Below the pieces are notes generated by a model, which had not been told where the DNA came from, did not search any database, and saw only the letters and a list, made by a program, of their open reading frames with translations. Shown here piece after piece: positions 52,467 to 62,544 of a stretch of DNA of 64,000 nt; position 1 is the first letter of the stretch; each line of letters starts with the position of its first letter. The translations under genes were made by a program, and so were the position numbers. Origin of the DNA: JBLIDK01 sp047632595 (lineage in GTDB: Bacteria; Bacteroidota; Bacteroidia; Sphingobacteriales; Sphingobacteriaceae); contig JBLIDK010000002.1 in assembly GCA_047632595.1 (NCBI GenBank), positions 1 through 64,000 on the forward strand. Reading direction: 5' to 3'.

Positions 52467-53027
52467 CTAATTGTTTTTAAAATACTTTTTTTGAAAGACC
52501 AATAATGATATCACGCCTGTGCTTATTGCAGTATCGGCAATATTAAATACTGGTCTAAAAAATATAAAATCTTGTCCACCAAAAAACGGCAACCATTCTG
52601 GAATCATTCCATGAAAAACCGGAAAGTAAAACATATCTACTACTCGCCCAAATAATAACTGCTCGTATCCAAAAAGGACTCCGTAAAAAACTGAATCTAA
52701 AATATTTCCTAAGGCGCCTGCCAATATTAACGACAAGCAAATTATTAAACCTCTAGGGGCTTGTTCATTAATTAACTTTCTTAAATACCAGATAATTCCG
52801 CCAACTGCTACTATTCTGAAAAGGGTTAAGAATACTTTTCCAGCACTCCCAGCAAACTCCATTCCAAAGGCCATACCATTGTTCTCAGTAAAATGAAGAA
52901 TGAACCAGTCGCCAAGAACCCTAATTTCTTCTCCAGGGTACATGGTTGATTTAATAACTATTTTCAAAACTTGATCCACAATAAGAATCAAGAGTACAAT
53001 AAGAATTGGTAGTTTAAATTTCTTCAA
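52467..53027 (-). CDS. lspA: Lipoprotein signal peptidase LspA (TTG start)
   Basis: A 186-residue signal peptidase II that cuts prolipoproteins after lipid attachment. Four membrane helices and the catalytic aspartates are visible: Asp111 in GNILDS and Asp165 in FNIADTA, with VDQVLK and NNGMAFGM also conserved. A Bacteroidetes-type insertion (PEWLPFFGGQDFIFF) precedes the second Asp. The start must be TTG at 53027. The in-frame codon before it is the stop of the traR/dksA gene, and the next ATG would remove the first helix. It shares a transcript with traR/dksA and ileS. Confidence 0.92.
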   Translation of the reverse strand: MKKFKLPILIVLLILIVDQVLKIVIKSTMYPGEEIRVLGDWFILHFTENNGMAFGMEFAGSAGKVFLTLFRIVAVGGIIWYLRKLINEQAPRGLIICLSLILAGALGNILDSVFYGVLFGYEQLLFGRVVDMFYFPVFHGMIPEWLPFFGGQDFIFFRPVFNIADTAISTGVISLLVFQKKYFKNN

Positions 53028-53411
53028 TTAAGGGTGGTCTTGTCTTAGTTTTGCTTCTATTGATTGCGTTGTGATTGGAACTGCTCTTAGTCTTTCTTTA
53101 GAAATTAGCTTTCCAGTTACCTTACAAATACCGTAAGTTTTATTTTCAATTCGTGCCAATGCCGCTTCCAAATTAGCAATAAATTTTTGTTGCCTTTGTG
53201 CCAACTGACTTATTTGTTCTTTCTCTGCAGATGCTGAACCATCTTCAATAGACATTGTTTCTCCAGAAGTATCGCTAGTGCCGTTTTCACTGGAACTTTT
53301 AAGTGAGGTTTGGAGGTTTAATAATTCATCCTTCGCAGAGGATAATTTTTTACGAATTAGTTCTTTAAATTCAACTAATTCATCATCTGAATAACGATTT
53401 TTTTCTGACAT
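53028..53411 (-). CDS. TraR/DksA family protein with degenerate zinc finger
   Basis: A 127-residue DksA-like protein: a coiled-coil N-terminal part (about 8-90), then GICKVTGKLISKERLRAVPITTQS. Classical DksA has a four-Cys zinc finger, but here only one Cys remains, so zinc binding is doubtful. DksA-type proteins enter the polymerase secondary channel and work with ppGpp. The gene starts 3 nt from the end of ileS and stops directly at the TTG of lspA. The position between ileS and lspA appears to be a conserved arrangement in this phylum, from memory. Confidence 0.85.
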   Translation of the reverse strand: MSEKNRYSDDELVEFKELIRKKLSSAKDELLNLQTSLKSSSENGTSDTSGETMSIEDGSASAEKEQISQLAQRQQKFIANLEAALARIENKTYGICKVTGKLISKERLRAVPITTQSIEAKLRQDHP

Positions 53412-53413
53412 AG

Positions 53414-56400
53414 CTATCTAGTTATAGTTACAAAAATTTGTTCTCCCTCAATTTCTAAGGTGTCTTCTTGAGGTTGATTTTCATCTTCCTCGAATAAGTC
53501 GGTTGCTAAAACTTCTTCACAGATGTAACGTTTGTTTTGTTCAAGGGCAGAGTTTATCAAACTATGTCTTTGAACCTTAACGTTAATGGTATCAGTAACC
53601 TCAAATCCTTTGTCTTTTCTTAAATTTTGAATTCTATTCACTAATTCACGAGCAAGACCTTCGTTTTTTAGTTTTTCGTCTATTTTAACATCTAATGCAA
53701 CAGTTAAGTTCCCATTATTTGCAACTAACCATCCTGGTATGTCTTCGGAGCTAATTTCTACCTCTTCAAACATTATTTTTTCAAGGGTTCCTCCAACGGC
53801 TAATTCAATAAACCCTTCTTTCTCTATTTGTTGAATGTGTTCTTGTCCTAACGATTTAAACCCAATTCCAATATCTTTCATGTTTTTTCCAAAACGTGGA
53901 CCTAATTTCTTAAAATCAGGTTTCATTTTCTTAATTAGTATGCCAGATGTATCAGTAACGTACTCTATTGATTTTACGTTTACTTCCGACAAAATTAATT
54001 CTTCAACAGCTTTTACATTTTTTTCAAATTGCTTAGATGTTACTGGAATTAATATTTTGTTTAATGGCTGGCGAACTTTAATCTGCTGGTCTTTTCTCAA
54101 TCCCAACACTAAAGAAGTGATATCTTGTGCAACAGCCATTCGCTCCTCTAAATCTTTATCAATTAACTTTTTCTCAACTAATGGGAAGGTGCTTAAATGA
54201 ACGGATTCACTAGATTCTAAATTGGTAACCTTATTTAAATCCTTGAATAGCTTTTCTGCATAGAAAGGCGCAATTGGGGCCATTAATTTACTTACAGCAG
54301 TTAAACATTCGTATAAAGTTTGGTAGGCTGCTATTTTATCAGGACTGTACTCACCTTTCCAGAAACGTCGTCGTGACAAGCGTACATACCAATTACTTAG
54401 TTGTTCGCCCACAAAGCTTTGAATAATTCTACTAGCCTTTGTTGGATTATAGTCGTCGAACTGTTCTTCAACTTCTTTTATAACTGAATTTAATTTTGAG
54501 ATGATCCAACGATCTAACTCTGGCCTTTCTTCAACTGGTATACGTGTTTCAGAAAAGTTAAAGCCATCAATGTTAGCATAAAGAGTAAAAAAAGCATAGG
54601 TGTTATATAGGGTGCCAAAAAATTTACGTTTTACTTCTTGTATTCCCTCTTCGTTAAAACGCAAGTTATCCCAAGGAGATGCATTACTAATTAAATACCA
54701 TCGTGTTGCATCTGCACTATGGTCATCTATTGTTTTAAAAGGATCTGCAGCATTGCCCAACCTTTTACTCATTTTGTTTCCGTCTTTATCTAAAACCAAG
54801 CCATTACTCACCACATTTTTATATGCAATTTGGTCAAATAGCATAACAGAAATAGCGTGAAGGGTAAAGAACCAACCTCTAGTCTGATCTACACCTTCAG
54901 CAATAAAATCTGCAGGGAAACTCTCTTTAAATTTATCTTCGTTTTCGAATGGATAATGCCATTGAGCATAAGGCATAGCGCCAGAATCAAACCAAACATC
55001 AATTAAATCGGCTTCTCTTGACATCTTTTTACCTGAATCAGATACCAAAAAGATATCGTCAACATAGGGTCTATGTAAGTCAATAACTTTAGCTGATGTT
55101 TTAATACCTGCCGCTTGTGCTTTTTTTATTTCAGCTTCTAGTTCCGCAATACTTCCAATACATTTTTGCTCTGTTCCGTCTTCAGTTCTCCAAATTGGCA
55201 GTGGAGTTCCCCAAAATCTACTTCTACTTAAATTCCAATCAACTAAATTCTCTAACCAATTGCCAAATCGACCGGTTCCTGTTGATTCTGGTTTCCAATT
55301 AATTTCTTTGTTCAAAGCAACCATCCGCTCTTTTACAGCAGTTGTTTTAATGAACCAACTATCAAGAGGGTAGTATAGTATTGGTTTATCTGTTCTCCAG
55401 CAATGAGGGTAACTATGCTCGTATTTTTCAATTTTAAAAGCCTTGTTATCTTCTTTTAATTTTATTGATATAAGTACATCCGTCGATTTGAAATCTTTAG
55501 CCTCAGTAATTTCTTTAGCGTAATATTCTTCACGAACATACAACCCAGCGAAGTCGGTTACTTCTTTAACAAACTTTCCCTCTTTATCTACTAATGGAAC
55601 TTCGTTACCGTTTTCGTCTTCCACCATAATTGATGGGATGTTATTTTCTTTACAAACACGAAAATCGTCAGCTCCAAATACGGAAGCTGTGTGTACAATA
55701 CCGGTTCCATCTTCTGTAGTAACAAAGTCAGCTGGAATTACTCTAAATGCAGGAGTTTTAGGTTGAACATAGGGTAAAAGTTGTTCATACTCTATTCCAA
55801 CCAGCTCTTGCCCTTTAAACTCTTTTTCTACTTTAAATGGGATAAGTTTATCCCCAGCTTTATAGGCTGAAAGTTCTAGTTGTTTTGCTTTTTCAGAGAA
55901 ATATTTTCCAACTAAATCCTTTGCAAGAATTACTTTAACAGGTTCAAATGTGTATTGATTAAAAGTGCTAACCAAAACATAATCAATTTTCTTTCCTATG
56001 GCTAATGCACAGTTTGCTGGTAATGTCCATGGGGTAGTTGTCCACGCAATAAAATGAACAGGGTCACTTTCTCTATCAAAAAGCCATTTCGAATTATCGT
56101 TATAAATTGCTTTAAATTGCGCTGTGGCGGATGTGTCTCTAACGTTTTTATAACAACCTGGTTGATTTAACTCATGTGAGCTTAATCCTGTTCCAGCAGC
56201 TGGTGAATATGGTTGAATAGTATAACCTTTGTAAAGAAAATCTTTATCGTAAAGCTTTTTCAATATGCTCCAAAGCGATTCGATATACTCATTTTCAAAA
56301 GTAACATATGGATTTTCAAGATCTAGCCAGTAACCCATTTTGGTTGTAAGCTCATCCCACTTTTCTTTGTACTTCATCACCTCTTTTCTACAAGCGGCAT

Positions 56401-56749
56401 TGTACTCTTCAACTGTAATTTTTGTTCCTATATCTACTTTAGTGATACCTAAAGTCTTTTCAACGCTTAATTCAATTGGTAAACCATGAGTGTCCCAACC
56501 ACCTTTTCTGTCAACCTTAAAGCCTTTTAAGGTTTTGTATCGGCAAAAAACATCCTTTATTGTTCGGGCCAAAACATGGTGAATACCAGGCATCCCATTT
56601 GCTGAAGGAGGTCCTTCATAAAAGGTGTAATTAGGAGCATCCTTACGATCTAGACTCTTGTCAAAAATGCCCTTGTCATCCCAAAAATTCTGCACTTCAG
56701 CAGCAAATTCTTGCAGGTTAAGATTTTTATATTCAGGGTATTTTTTCAC
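53414..56749 (-). CDS. ileS: Isoleucyl-tRNA synthetase
   Basis: A 1,111-residue class I synthetase charging tRNA-Ile and editing mischarged valine. The HIGH-type motif is PGIHHVLAR near 53-62 and the KMSKS motif appears as GNKMSKRLGN near residue 660. The CP1 editing domain (WTTTPWTLPANCALAIG, TGIVHTASVFGADDF) and the tRNA-binding C-terminal domain are present. It is the eukaryote-like long IleS type common in Bacteroidetes. It follows the RND exporter gene after 39 nt and is followed by traR/dksA and lspA. Confidence 0.96.
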   Translation of the reverse strand: MKKYPEYKNLNLQEFAAEVQNFWDDKGIFDKSLDRKDAPNYTFYEGPPSANGMPGIHHVLARTIKDVFCRYKTLKGFKVDRKGGWDTHGLPIELSVEKTLGITKVDIGTKITVEEYNAACRKEVMKYKEKWDELTTKMGYWLDLENPYVTFENEYIESLWSILKKLYDKDFLYKGYTIQPYSPAAGTGLSSHELNQPGCYKNVRDTSATAQFKAIYNDNSKWLFDRESDPVHFIAWTTTPWTLPANCALAIGKKIDYVLVSTFNQYTFEPVKVILAKDLVGKYFSEKAKQLELSAYKAGDKLIPFKVEKEFKGQELVGIEYEQLLPYVQPKTPAFRVIPADFVTTEDGTGIVHTASVFGADDFRVCKENNIPSIMVEDENGNEVPLVDKEGKFVKEVTDFAGLYVREEYYAKEITEAKDFKSTDVLISIKLKEDNKAFKIEKYEHSYPHCWRTDKPILYYPLDSWFIKTTAVKERMVALNKEINWKPESTGTGRFGNWLENLVDWNLSRSRFWGTPLPIWRTEDGTEQKCIGSIAELEAEIKKAQAAGIKTSAKVIDLHRPYVDDIFLVSDSGKKMSREADLIDVWFDSGAMPYAQWHYPFENEDKFKESFPADFIAEGVDQTRGWFFTLHAISVMLFDQIAYKNVVSNGLVLDKDGNKMSKRLGNAADPFKTIDDHSADATRWYLISNASPWDNLRFNEEGIQEVKRKFFGTLYNTYAFFTLYANIDGFNFSETRIPVEERPELDRWIISKLNSVIKEVEEQFDDYNPTKASRIIQSFVGEQLSNWYVRLSRRRFWKGEYSPDKIAAYQTLYECLTAVSKLMAPIAPFYAEKLFKDLNKVTNLESSESVHLSTFPLVEKKLIDKDLEERMAVAQDITSLVLGLRKDQQIKVRQPLNKILIPVTSKQFEKNVKAVEELILSEVNVKSIEYVTDTSGILIKKMKPDFKKLGPRFGKNMKDIGIGFKSLGQEHIQQIEKEGFIELAVGGTLEKIMFEEVEISSEDIPGWLVANNGNLTVALDVKIDEKLKNEGLARELVNRIQNLRKDKGFEVTDTINVKVQRHSLINSALEQNKRYICEEVLATDLFEEDENQPQEDTLEIEGEQIFVTITR

Positions 56750-56788
56750 TAATTATTTTTTACTTTTTAATCCAAAGAAATAAATTTA

Positions 56789-59224
56789 TTACCTCATTTT
56801 AGTAGCCTCGCCACTTGTATCAATTTGGTCGTCTTTAATTTTTTCACCTTTTACATTCAAGGGATTAGAAATTAAAGATTCAGCAACCTTACCAGTTGAT
56901 TCAATTTCTTTCTCTTCAGTTTCGTTTTTCCTATTACTCAAAGAGTAAATTAGGGTTGGTAATAAAATCAAATTGAAAATTAAAGACATTAATAATGTGA
57001 TAGAAATTAAACTTCCTAAAGCCTTCGTTCCCCCAAAATTAGATGCCGAAAACATGATGAATCCAAAAAACAGAATGATTGCGGTATAAATCATACTAAC
57101 TCCTGTTTCTCTTAATGAGGAATTAATTGTTTGAGTCAAGGTCCATTTATGGTCTTTAGAATCTTGTCTAAATCGAGTTAAAAAGTAAATGGTTTGATCA
57201 GATGCAATTCCAAACGCAATGCTAAAAATAAGTATTGTAGATGGTTTTAAATTAATTGCTGCATATCCCATAATTCCTGCAGTAATTAGCAAAGGAATTA
57301 GATTTGGAAACAATGACACCATCAATAATTTAGGATTGTAACTTCTAAATAATAAAAGCATAATAATTGAAATGATACCAATTGCTAAAAACAAACTTTC
57401 TCTAAGGTTTCCAACTAAGTAGTTGTTGCCTTTTAAGAATATTAAACTAGAACCTGTGTATTCTACATTGTATTTGTCCTTAGGAAAAATACTGTCCACA
57501 CGTGGAGATAACTCCGCCATCAACACATCCATCTTAGCAGAACCAACATCAGCCATTTGAACACTAACTCTTGCTTTTTGCTTAGTGCTATCAATTAACG
57601 AGCGCATCAAATTTCCGTCAGCAGAGGAATTCCCTGCGTATTTCGTGATAAAAGATAATTCTGCAGTTTTAGGCGTTCTAAACTGACTACTTAGTCCGTT
57701 AAAGAAAGCTTGATTACTAAACTTTAACGCTTGGTTAATGCTTAGCGGTCGAGAAAATTCAGGATACTCCGACAATAAATCTTGTAGTTTATCTATTCTC
57801 CTAATTGTTCCGTAACTCTTTGCTTTCGATTCTTTTTTAGTGTCAATTACTATTTCAAAAGGCAAAACACCTTTAAACTCACGTTCAAAAAATTTTAAAT
57901 CAAGGAAAACAGGATCTTTTTTTGGTAAGTCATCTACTACAAATCGGTTAATTTTTATTTGATTCATACCAATGAAACCAGCGACAACTATTACCCCTGC
58001 TACCATATAAATCAACTTTCGACGATATGTTATAAGATTGATTATTTGCTCAATAAACTTAACTAACAAAGTGTTTTCTAAATGCTTCGTATGTTTTCCT
58101 TTAGGAGCAGGTAGGTAGTAGAAAACAATTGGAATTAAGATTAACGCAATAACGTAAGTGGCCATTACCATTACGGCAGTAACTAATCCAAATTCTTTTA
58201 GCAATGCACTGTCAGTAAAATAGAAAACGCCAAAACCAATTGCAGTTGTAAGGTTAGCAATAAATGTTGTAAACCCTATTCGCTGAATCATCATCAATAA
58301 GGCTCTCTTCTTGTCGTTGTGCTTTCTAAATTCAGTATGATATTTATTAAGCATAAGAACACTGTTTGGAATTCCAATAATTACAACCAGCGGCGGAATT
58401 AATGCACTTAACATGGTGATTTTAAAACCAAGTGTAACGATTAAGCCTAAACTCCAAATAACTCCAACAATTACTACTAAAACTGGAAAAAGAGATGCTC
58501 TAAATGATCGGAAAAAGATAAACAGGATAACAGCAGTAATTAAAATTGAAAGCACTAAAAATAGCTGAAATTCAAAAGAAACCTTATCTCCAATAGCAGT
58601 TCTAATAAATGGTAAACCACTTATGTGAACTCGTGTATTGTGTTTTTCTTCAAAGTCCTCGCCTAACGACATTATTTGACGAACTATGTCATTTCTAACA
58701 CCTGAATTCAACTCCTTACTGTTAAAAGTAATGGCCATTAAGGTTACATTAGGGTTATCTGAATAGATAATTCCCTCATAAAAAGGCAAGTTTTTTATTT
58801 GTGCAGCTAGCAAGTTTAAGCTATCCTGATTTTCAGGCATTTTTTGAACTACGTTTATTAGTTCAAATTTCTTAAGCTCCTCATTCTTAAATAGGTTGTA
58901 TAAATTCGCATTTGATAACACCTCTTTAATACCTTGAATATCTTTTATTTCATGTGTTAATTCATACCAGTCTTTGTAAAAACTATAAGAGTATAACTCA
59001 CTTGATTCAACACCCAAAACCATCACGTTACCATCTTCACCAAATTCCTTTTTAAAATTTTGATGAGTAAGGTAGTCAGGATCGTTTAACGGGAGCACCT
59101 TCATCCCAGAGTAAGAAACCTCAACAAATGAGGCCTGGTAAGACATGAATATTGTTACTATCAATATTGATAATAGCAGGAATGTCCTATTTTTAAGAAT
59201 GAATTTTGCAATATTTGCCCACAT
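56789..59224 (-). CDS. RND/MMPL superfamily transporter
   Basis: An 811-residue membrane protein with the RND plan: helix 1 near 12-30, a large periplasmic loop, helices 2-6 (about 215-380), helix 7 near 410, a second loop, and helices 8-12 (about 620-760). TAIGFGVFYFTDSALLKEFG and FSIAFGIASDQTIYFLTRF match MMPL/hopanoid-exporter-like transporters. There are no adjacent membrane-fusion or outer-membrane partners, so it may move lipids within the envelope. A reverse-strand TATTTTTG box lies at 59273-59280. Its substrate is unknown. Confidence 0.8.
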   Translation of the reverse strand: MWANIAKFILKNRTFLLLSILIVTIFMSYQASFVEVSYSGMKVLPLNDPDYLTHQNFKKEFGEDGNVMVLGVESSELYSYSFYKDWYELTHEIKDIQGIKEVLSNANLYNLFKNEELKKFELINVVQKMPENQDSLNLLAAQIKNLPFYEGIIYSDNPNVTLMAITFNSKELNSGVRNDIVRQIMSLGEDFEEKHNTRVHISGLPFIRTAIGDKVSFEFQLFLVLSILITAVILFIFFRSFRASLFPVLVVIVGVIWSLGLIVTLGFKITMLSALIPPLVVIIGIPNSVLMLNKYHTEFRKHNDKKRALLMMIQRIGFTTFIANLTTAIGFGVFYFTDSALLKEFGLVTAVMVMATYVIALILIPIVFYYLPAPKGKHTKHLENTLLVKFIEQIINLITYRRKLIYMVAGVIVVAGFIGMNQIKINRFVVDDLPKKDPVFLDLKFFEREFKGVLPFEIVIDTKKESKAKSYGTIRRIDKLQDLLSEYPEFSRPLSINQALKFSNQAFFNGLSSQFRTPKTAELSFITKYAGNSSADGNLMRSLIDSTKQKARVSVQMADVGSAKMDVLMAELSPRVDSIFPKDKYNVEYTGSSLIFLKGNNYLVGNLRESLFLAIGIISIIMLLLFRSYNPKLLMVSLFPNLIPLLITAGIMGYAAINLKPSTILIFSIAFGIASDQTIYFLTRFRQDSKDHKWTLTQTINSSLRETGVSMIYTAIILFFGFIMFSASNFGGTKALGSLISITLLMSLIFNLILLPTLIYSLSNRKNETEEKEIESTGKVAESLISNPLNVKGEKIKDDQIDTSGEATKMR

Positions 59225-59371
59225 AAACTAATTTGCTTCATGTCCAAGCTAAATAACTTGGTTTTGGTGCTGCAAAAATACAGTTTTCAAGGCAGAATTA
59301 AGACTGAAATTCTATCTCAACAATAATTTATCGAAATTTATGTTTAAAATTAAGGTCACATACAAACAGTA

Positions 59372-61651
59372 ATGAAGAATTGCACCCTATTTATTCTCCT
59401 TTTATTAAGCATATTCAGTAATTTATCGTCCCAAAATGTAGCGGTTGGAAATTGGCAAACTTACATGCCTTACAGCAATGCTATTGACGTTACTTTTAAC
59501 AATGGTAAAGTATATTTAGCTGGAGAAAATGGCTTATTTTACTATGATACAAGAGACAATTCGATTAATATTTTATCTACAGTTAGTGGTTTATCAGATG
59601 TAGAGATAAATGTTATAAAAGCGAACTCTCCTAAAAAATTCGTACTTGTAGGTTACGGGAATGGGAACATCGATTTAATTGATATCGATGATAAGGTTAT
59701 TAATATTCCAGATATAAAAAGGAGTACCATAGTTGGCTCGAAAAAAATAAATTTTGCACAGTACGAAGGCGATAGTGTTTATATCAGTTCTGATTTTGGA
59801 ATTGTTCTAATAAACACAAGTACTTTAGAAGTTTTGGATACCTACTTAATTGGAAATAAAGGTGCGAATGTAAAAGTATTTGGAACTGCGAGAATTGATG
59901 ACACCCTTTTTGCCGCTAGTGAAAATGGAATTTATAAGGCCTCCTTAGTTGGAGATAATCTTTCAAACTATCAAAATTGGGTTCTATTAGATTCTACAAA
60001 TGGAATTCCAACAGGGAGTTGTGAGTTGATTGCTGGATTTAGTAATCGAATATTTGCCATGATTGGTGATAGTATTTATCAATTTCAAAACAGTCAATGG
60101 ACCAATACTAATTTCGCTACTGAGGGGTTGAATGATTTCAGAGTAGATGGAAGATTTTTTATTCAAAGTTTCTATTTCAAAGTTAGAATTTTTGATGAAA
60201 ACATGACCCCTTTTGCTGATAGAGAATTTGGTGATTTTGGATTTCCTGGTATTCAAGGAGCATTTTTTGCAGAAGACGGAAGTACATGGGCTGCAGTTAA
60301 AAACGCAGGGCTTGTAAGACAAAATAGTGGTAAAGTAGAAGTGATTCTACCAGAAGGCCCTACTTCAGTAAGTTCTCGACGACTTGATGTAGAAAATAAT
60401 CAACTTATTGTTGCCCCTGGTTCAACAGGAAGTAATTTTGAGCCATTATTTAATAAAGACGGATTTTTCAAGTATGAAGATGGAAATTGGGATAATTTTA
60501 ATCGCTCAACAATTTCCGCATTTGATTCAGTTGAAGATATTGTAACAGTAAAATTTGACCCATTTAGTGATAAAATATACATGGGTAGCATTGGCGACGG
60601 CTTAATTGAATTTGAAAATGGCCAAGTTAAAAATGTTTTTAAAGCATCAAACAGTTCACTTGAAGAATCATCTGTAAATAATGTTCGTGTTATTAGTTTA
60701 GATTTTGATAGTCAGGGAGATTTATGGGTTTTAAATGATGGAGTAAGTGCAATTGCAAACCGTTTGGATCGGGATGGAAATTGGAAGGCTTTTAATTTTT
60801 CAGGAGTGTTAAGCGGTGGTGCTGTAAAAGCTAGTGAGATTCTTGTTGATAGATTTGACCAAAAATGGGTAATTATTCGAAATGGTGGAATATTGGTATT
60901 TAAAGAGGATGAAAATGATGCTATAACCGCTCGATTTTTTAATAGCTCATTTGGAGTAAACGAAATCGAATTAGATAGATATTTTTCGATTGAAGAAGAT
61001 TTGGATGGAAGAATTTGGGTTGGATCTGCCGAAGGAATACGTGTGTTTTTTAACCCTGCCGATGCTTTGTCTTCGAACCCATCAGAAGCGCAACCAATTA
61101 GAATTGTTCAAGATGGGCTTGTTCAGTTTTTGTTGGAATCAGATCAAGTTTTAGCAATAAAAGCGGATGGTGCAAATCGCAAATGGGTTGGAACTACAAA
61201 TGGAGCTTGGTTATTTTCGCCAGATGGGACAGAAGTTATTTCCTATTTTAATGAAGAGAATAGTCCGTTGATTAATAATAATGTAAATGATATTGAAATA
61301 ATGGGTAAAACTGGTGAAGTGTTTTTTGCTACGGATAAAGGCATTGTTTCATACAGAGGTACTGCTACAACAGGTTTAGAAAATCATGAAAATGTGAAGG
61401 TTTTTCCTAATCCGGTTAGGCCTGAATATGAAGGTTTAATTTCTGTAAACGGACTAGCACAAAATGCCGAAGTAAAAATCACTGATATTGCCGGAAATTT
61501 AGTATTTCAAACAAATGCCAATGGCGGTCAAGCTACATGGAATGGTAAGAACAATAATGGAGAACGTGTTGGAACTGGAGTCTATTTAGTTTTTAGCAGT
61601 TCTTCAGATGGAATAGAAACTTTCGCAACCAAAGTATTATTTATAAACTAA
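59372..61651 (+). CDS. porZ: PorZ-like beta-propeller protein of the type IX secretion system
   Basis: A 759-residue secreted protein: signal peptide MKNCTLFILLLLSIFSNLSSQ, two consecutive beta-propeller domains built of two-component-regulator-like blades (GNWQTYMPYSNAIDV, VYLAGENGLFYYDTRDNSINIL, GLSDVEINVI), and a T9SS sorting tail (VFPNPVRPEYEGLISVNG, TGVYLVFSSS). This order matches PorZ, a cell-surface T9SS component that in Porphyromonas helps deliver anionic LPS to the sortase PorU. Adjacency to recO, with a one-base overlap, also fits flavobacterial porZ. Assignment rests on architecture and context. Confidence 0.75.
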   Translation: MKNCTLFILLLLSIFSNLSSQNVAVGNWQTYMPYSNAIDVTFNNGKVYLAGENGLFYYDTRDNSINILSTVSGLSDVEINVIKANSPKKFVLVGYGNGNIDLIDIDDKVINIPDIKRSTIVGSKKINFAQYEGDSVYISSDFGIVLINTSTLEVLDTYLIGNKGANVKVFGTARIDDTLFAASENGIYKASLVGDNLSNYQNWVLLDSTNGIPTGSCELIAGFSNRIFAMIGDSIYQFQNSQWTNTNFATEGLNDFRVDGRFFIQSFYFKVRIFDENMTPFADREFGDFGFPGIQGAFFAEDGSTWAAVKNAGLVRQNSGKVEVILPEGPTSVSSRRLDVENNQLIVAPGSTGSNFEPLFNKDGFFKYEDGNWDNFNRSTISAFDSVEDIVTVKFDPFSDKIYMGSIGDGLIEFENGQVKNVFKASNSSLEESSVNNVRVISLDFDSQGDLWVLNDGVSAIANRLDRDGNWKAFNFSGVLSGGAVKASEILVDRFDQKWVIIRNGGILVFKEDENDAITARFFNSSFGVNEIELDRYFSIEEDLDGRIWVGSAEGIRVFFNPADALSSNPSEAQPIRIVQDGLVQFLLESDQVLAIKADGANRKWVGTTNGAWLFSPDGTEVISYFNEENSPLINNNVNDIEIMGKTGEVFFATDKGIVSYRGTATTGLENHENVKVFPNPVRPEYEGLISVNGLAQNAEVKITDIAGNLVFQTNANGGQATWNGKNNNGERVGTGVYLVFSSSSDGIETFATKVLFIN

Positions 61652-62379
61652 TGCTTGAGAAATCACAAGCAATAGTACTCAAAACTACCAAGTTCAAAGA
61701 GTCAAGCCTTATTGCTCAAATGTATACTCGTAATCACGGAATGCAATCTTTTATGGTTTCTGGAATTACGTCTAAAAAAAAATATACTAAAGCAGCATTA
61801 TTTCAGCCATTAAATCAAATAGAGTTAGTGTATTACTTTAAAAACACAAACTCTGTAATGCGAGTAAAGGAGCTGAAACTGGTAGAGCCTTATGCTGAAC
61901 TTCACTATAACGTTTATAAAAGCGCTATTGCCACATTTCTTCAAGAAATGCTGTTTAAAACCTTAAGGCAACAAGAACAAGCTGATGAAAATATGTTTGA
62001 TTTCATTTCAAACGGCATACACCTTCTCGACAATTTGGACGGTAAGTACAAGTATTTTCATGTTCATTTTCTAGTTAAATTAACAAAGTATTTAGGATTT
62101 ATGCCAATGGGTAGGTTCTCTGAGGGAATGCCCTATTTTGACTTTATTGAAGGGGTCTTTACATCAAAAGAACCTCTTCACTCAAATTTCATTGACGGCA
62201 AGAATGCTAAATTTTTAGATCAATTAATTCAATGTCCATTAACCCAATGTCAATCGCTAAGTTCGTATCATGGAGAAATTGGTACTTGGATTCAGCGTTT
62301 AATTGAATTGTATCAAGTTCACATTCAAAATTTTGGTAAAATTAAGTCGTTGGAAGTTCTTACTGAGGTTTTTGAGTAA
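61651..62379 (+). CDS. recO: DNA repair protein RecO
   Basis: A 242-residue RecO, which anneals single strands and loads RecA together with RecR. The OB-fold N-terminus (KSQAIVLKTTKFKESSLIAQMYTRNHG, MVSGITSKKKYTKAALFQPLNQIELVYY) and helical C-terminal part with KLTKYLGFMP are typical of Bacteroidetes RecO, which lacks the zinc-binding Cys set of other phyla. Its start overlaps the porZ stop by one base. Its end adjoins the convergent DUF5522-like gene directly. Confidence 0.93.
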   Translation: MLEKSQAIVLKTTKFKESSLIAQMYTRNHGMQSFMVSGITSKKKYTKAALFQPLNQIELVYYFKNTNSVMRVKELKLVEPYAELHYNVYKSAIATFLQEMLFKTLRQQEQADENMFDFISNGIHLLDNLDGKYKYFHVHFLVKLTKYLGFMPMGRFSEGMPYFDFIEGVFTSKEPLHSNFIDGKNAKFLDQLIQCPLTQCQSLSSYHGEIGTWIQRLIELYQVHIQNFGKIKSLEVLTEVFE

Positions 62380-62544
62380 TTAGGATTTACCCTTGGTCTT
62401 GTCGCTAGGCATATTGCCATAGGGGCAATGTTTGCATCTGTTTTCGCAGCAAAAGCCACGTTTTAAATGATACTTTTCAGTAAAAACAAAGCGACCTAAA
62501 TCGTCAATGTAAAAGTCTTCTTTATCTAATTTAGAAGTTGACAT
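62380..62544 (-). CDS. Small Cys-rich DUF5522-like protein
   Basis: A 54-residue frame that is easily missed. The start ATG at 62544 overlaps the stop of the MBL-fold gene by one base (TAATG) and the stop touches the end of recO. The sequence DFYIDDLGRFVFTEKYHLKRGFCC followed by CKHCPYG is the hallmark of DUF5522 proteins: about 50-70 residues, four closely spaced Cys (32, 33, 37, 40) likely to hold a metal. Function is unknown. Perfect coupling to the upstream gene supports that it is real. Confidence 0.8.
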   Translation of the reverse strand: MSTSKLDKEDFYIDDLGRFVFTEKYHLKRGFCCENRCKHCPYGNMPSDKTKGKS

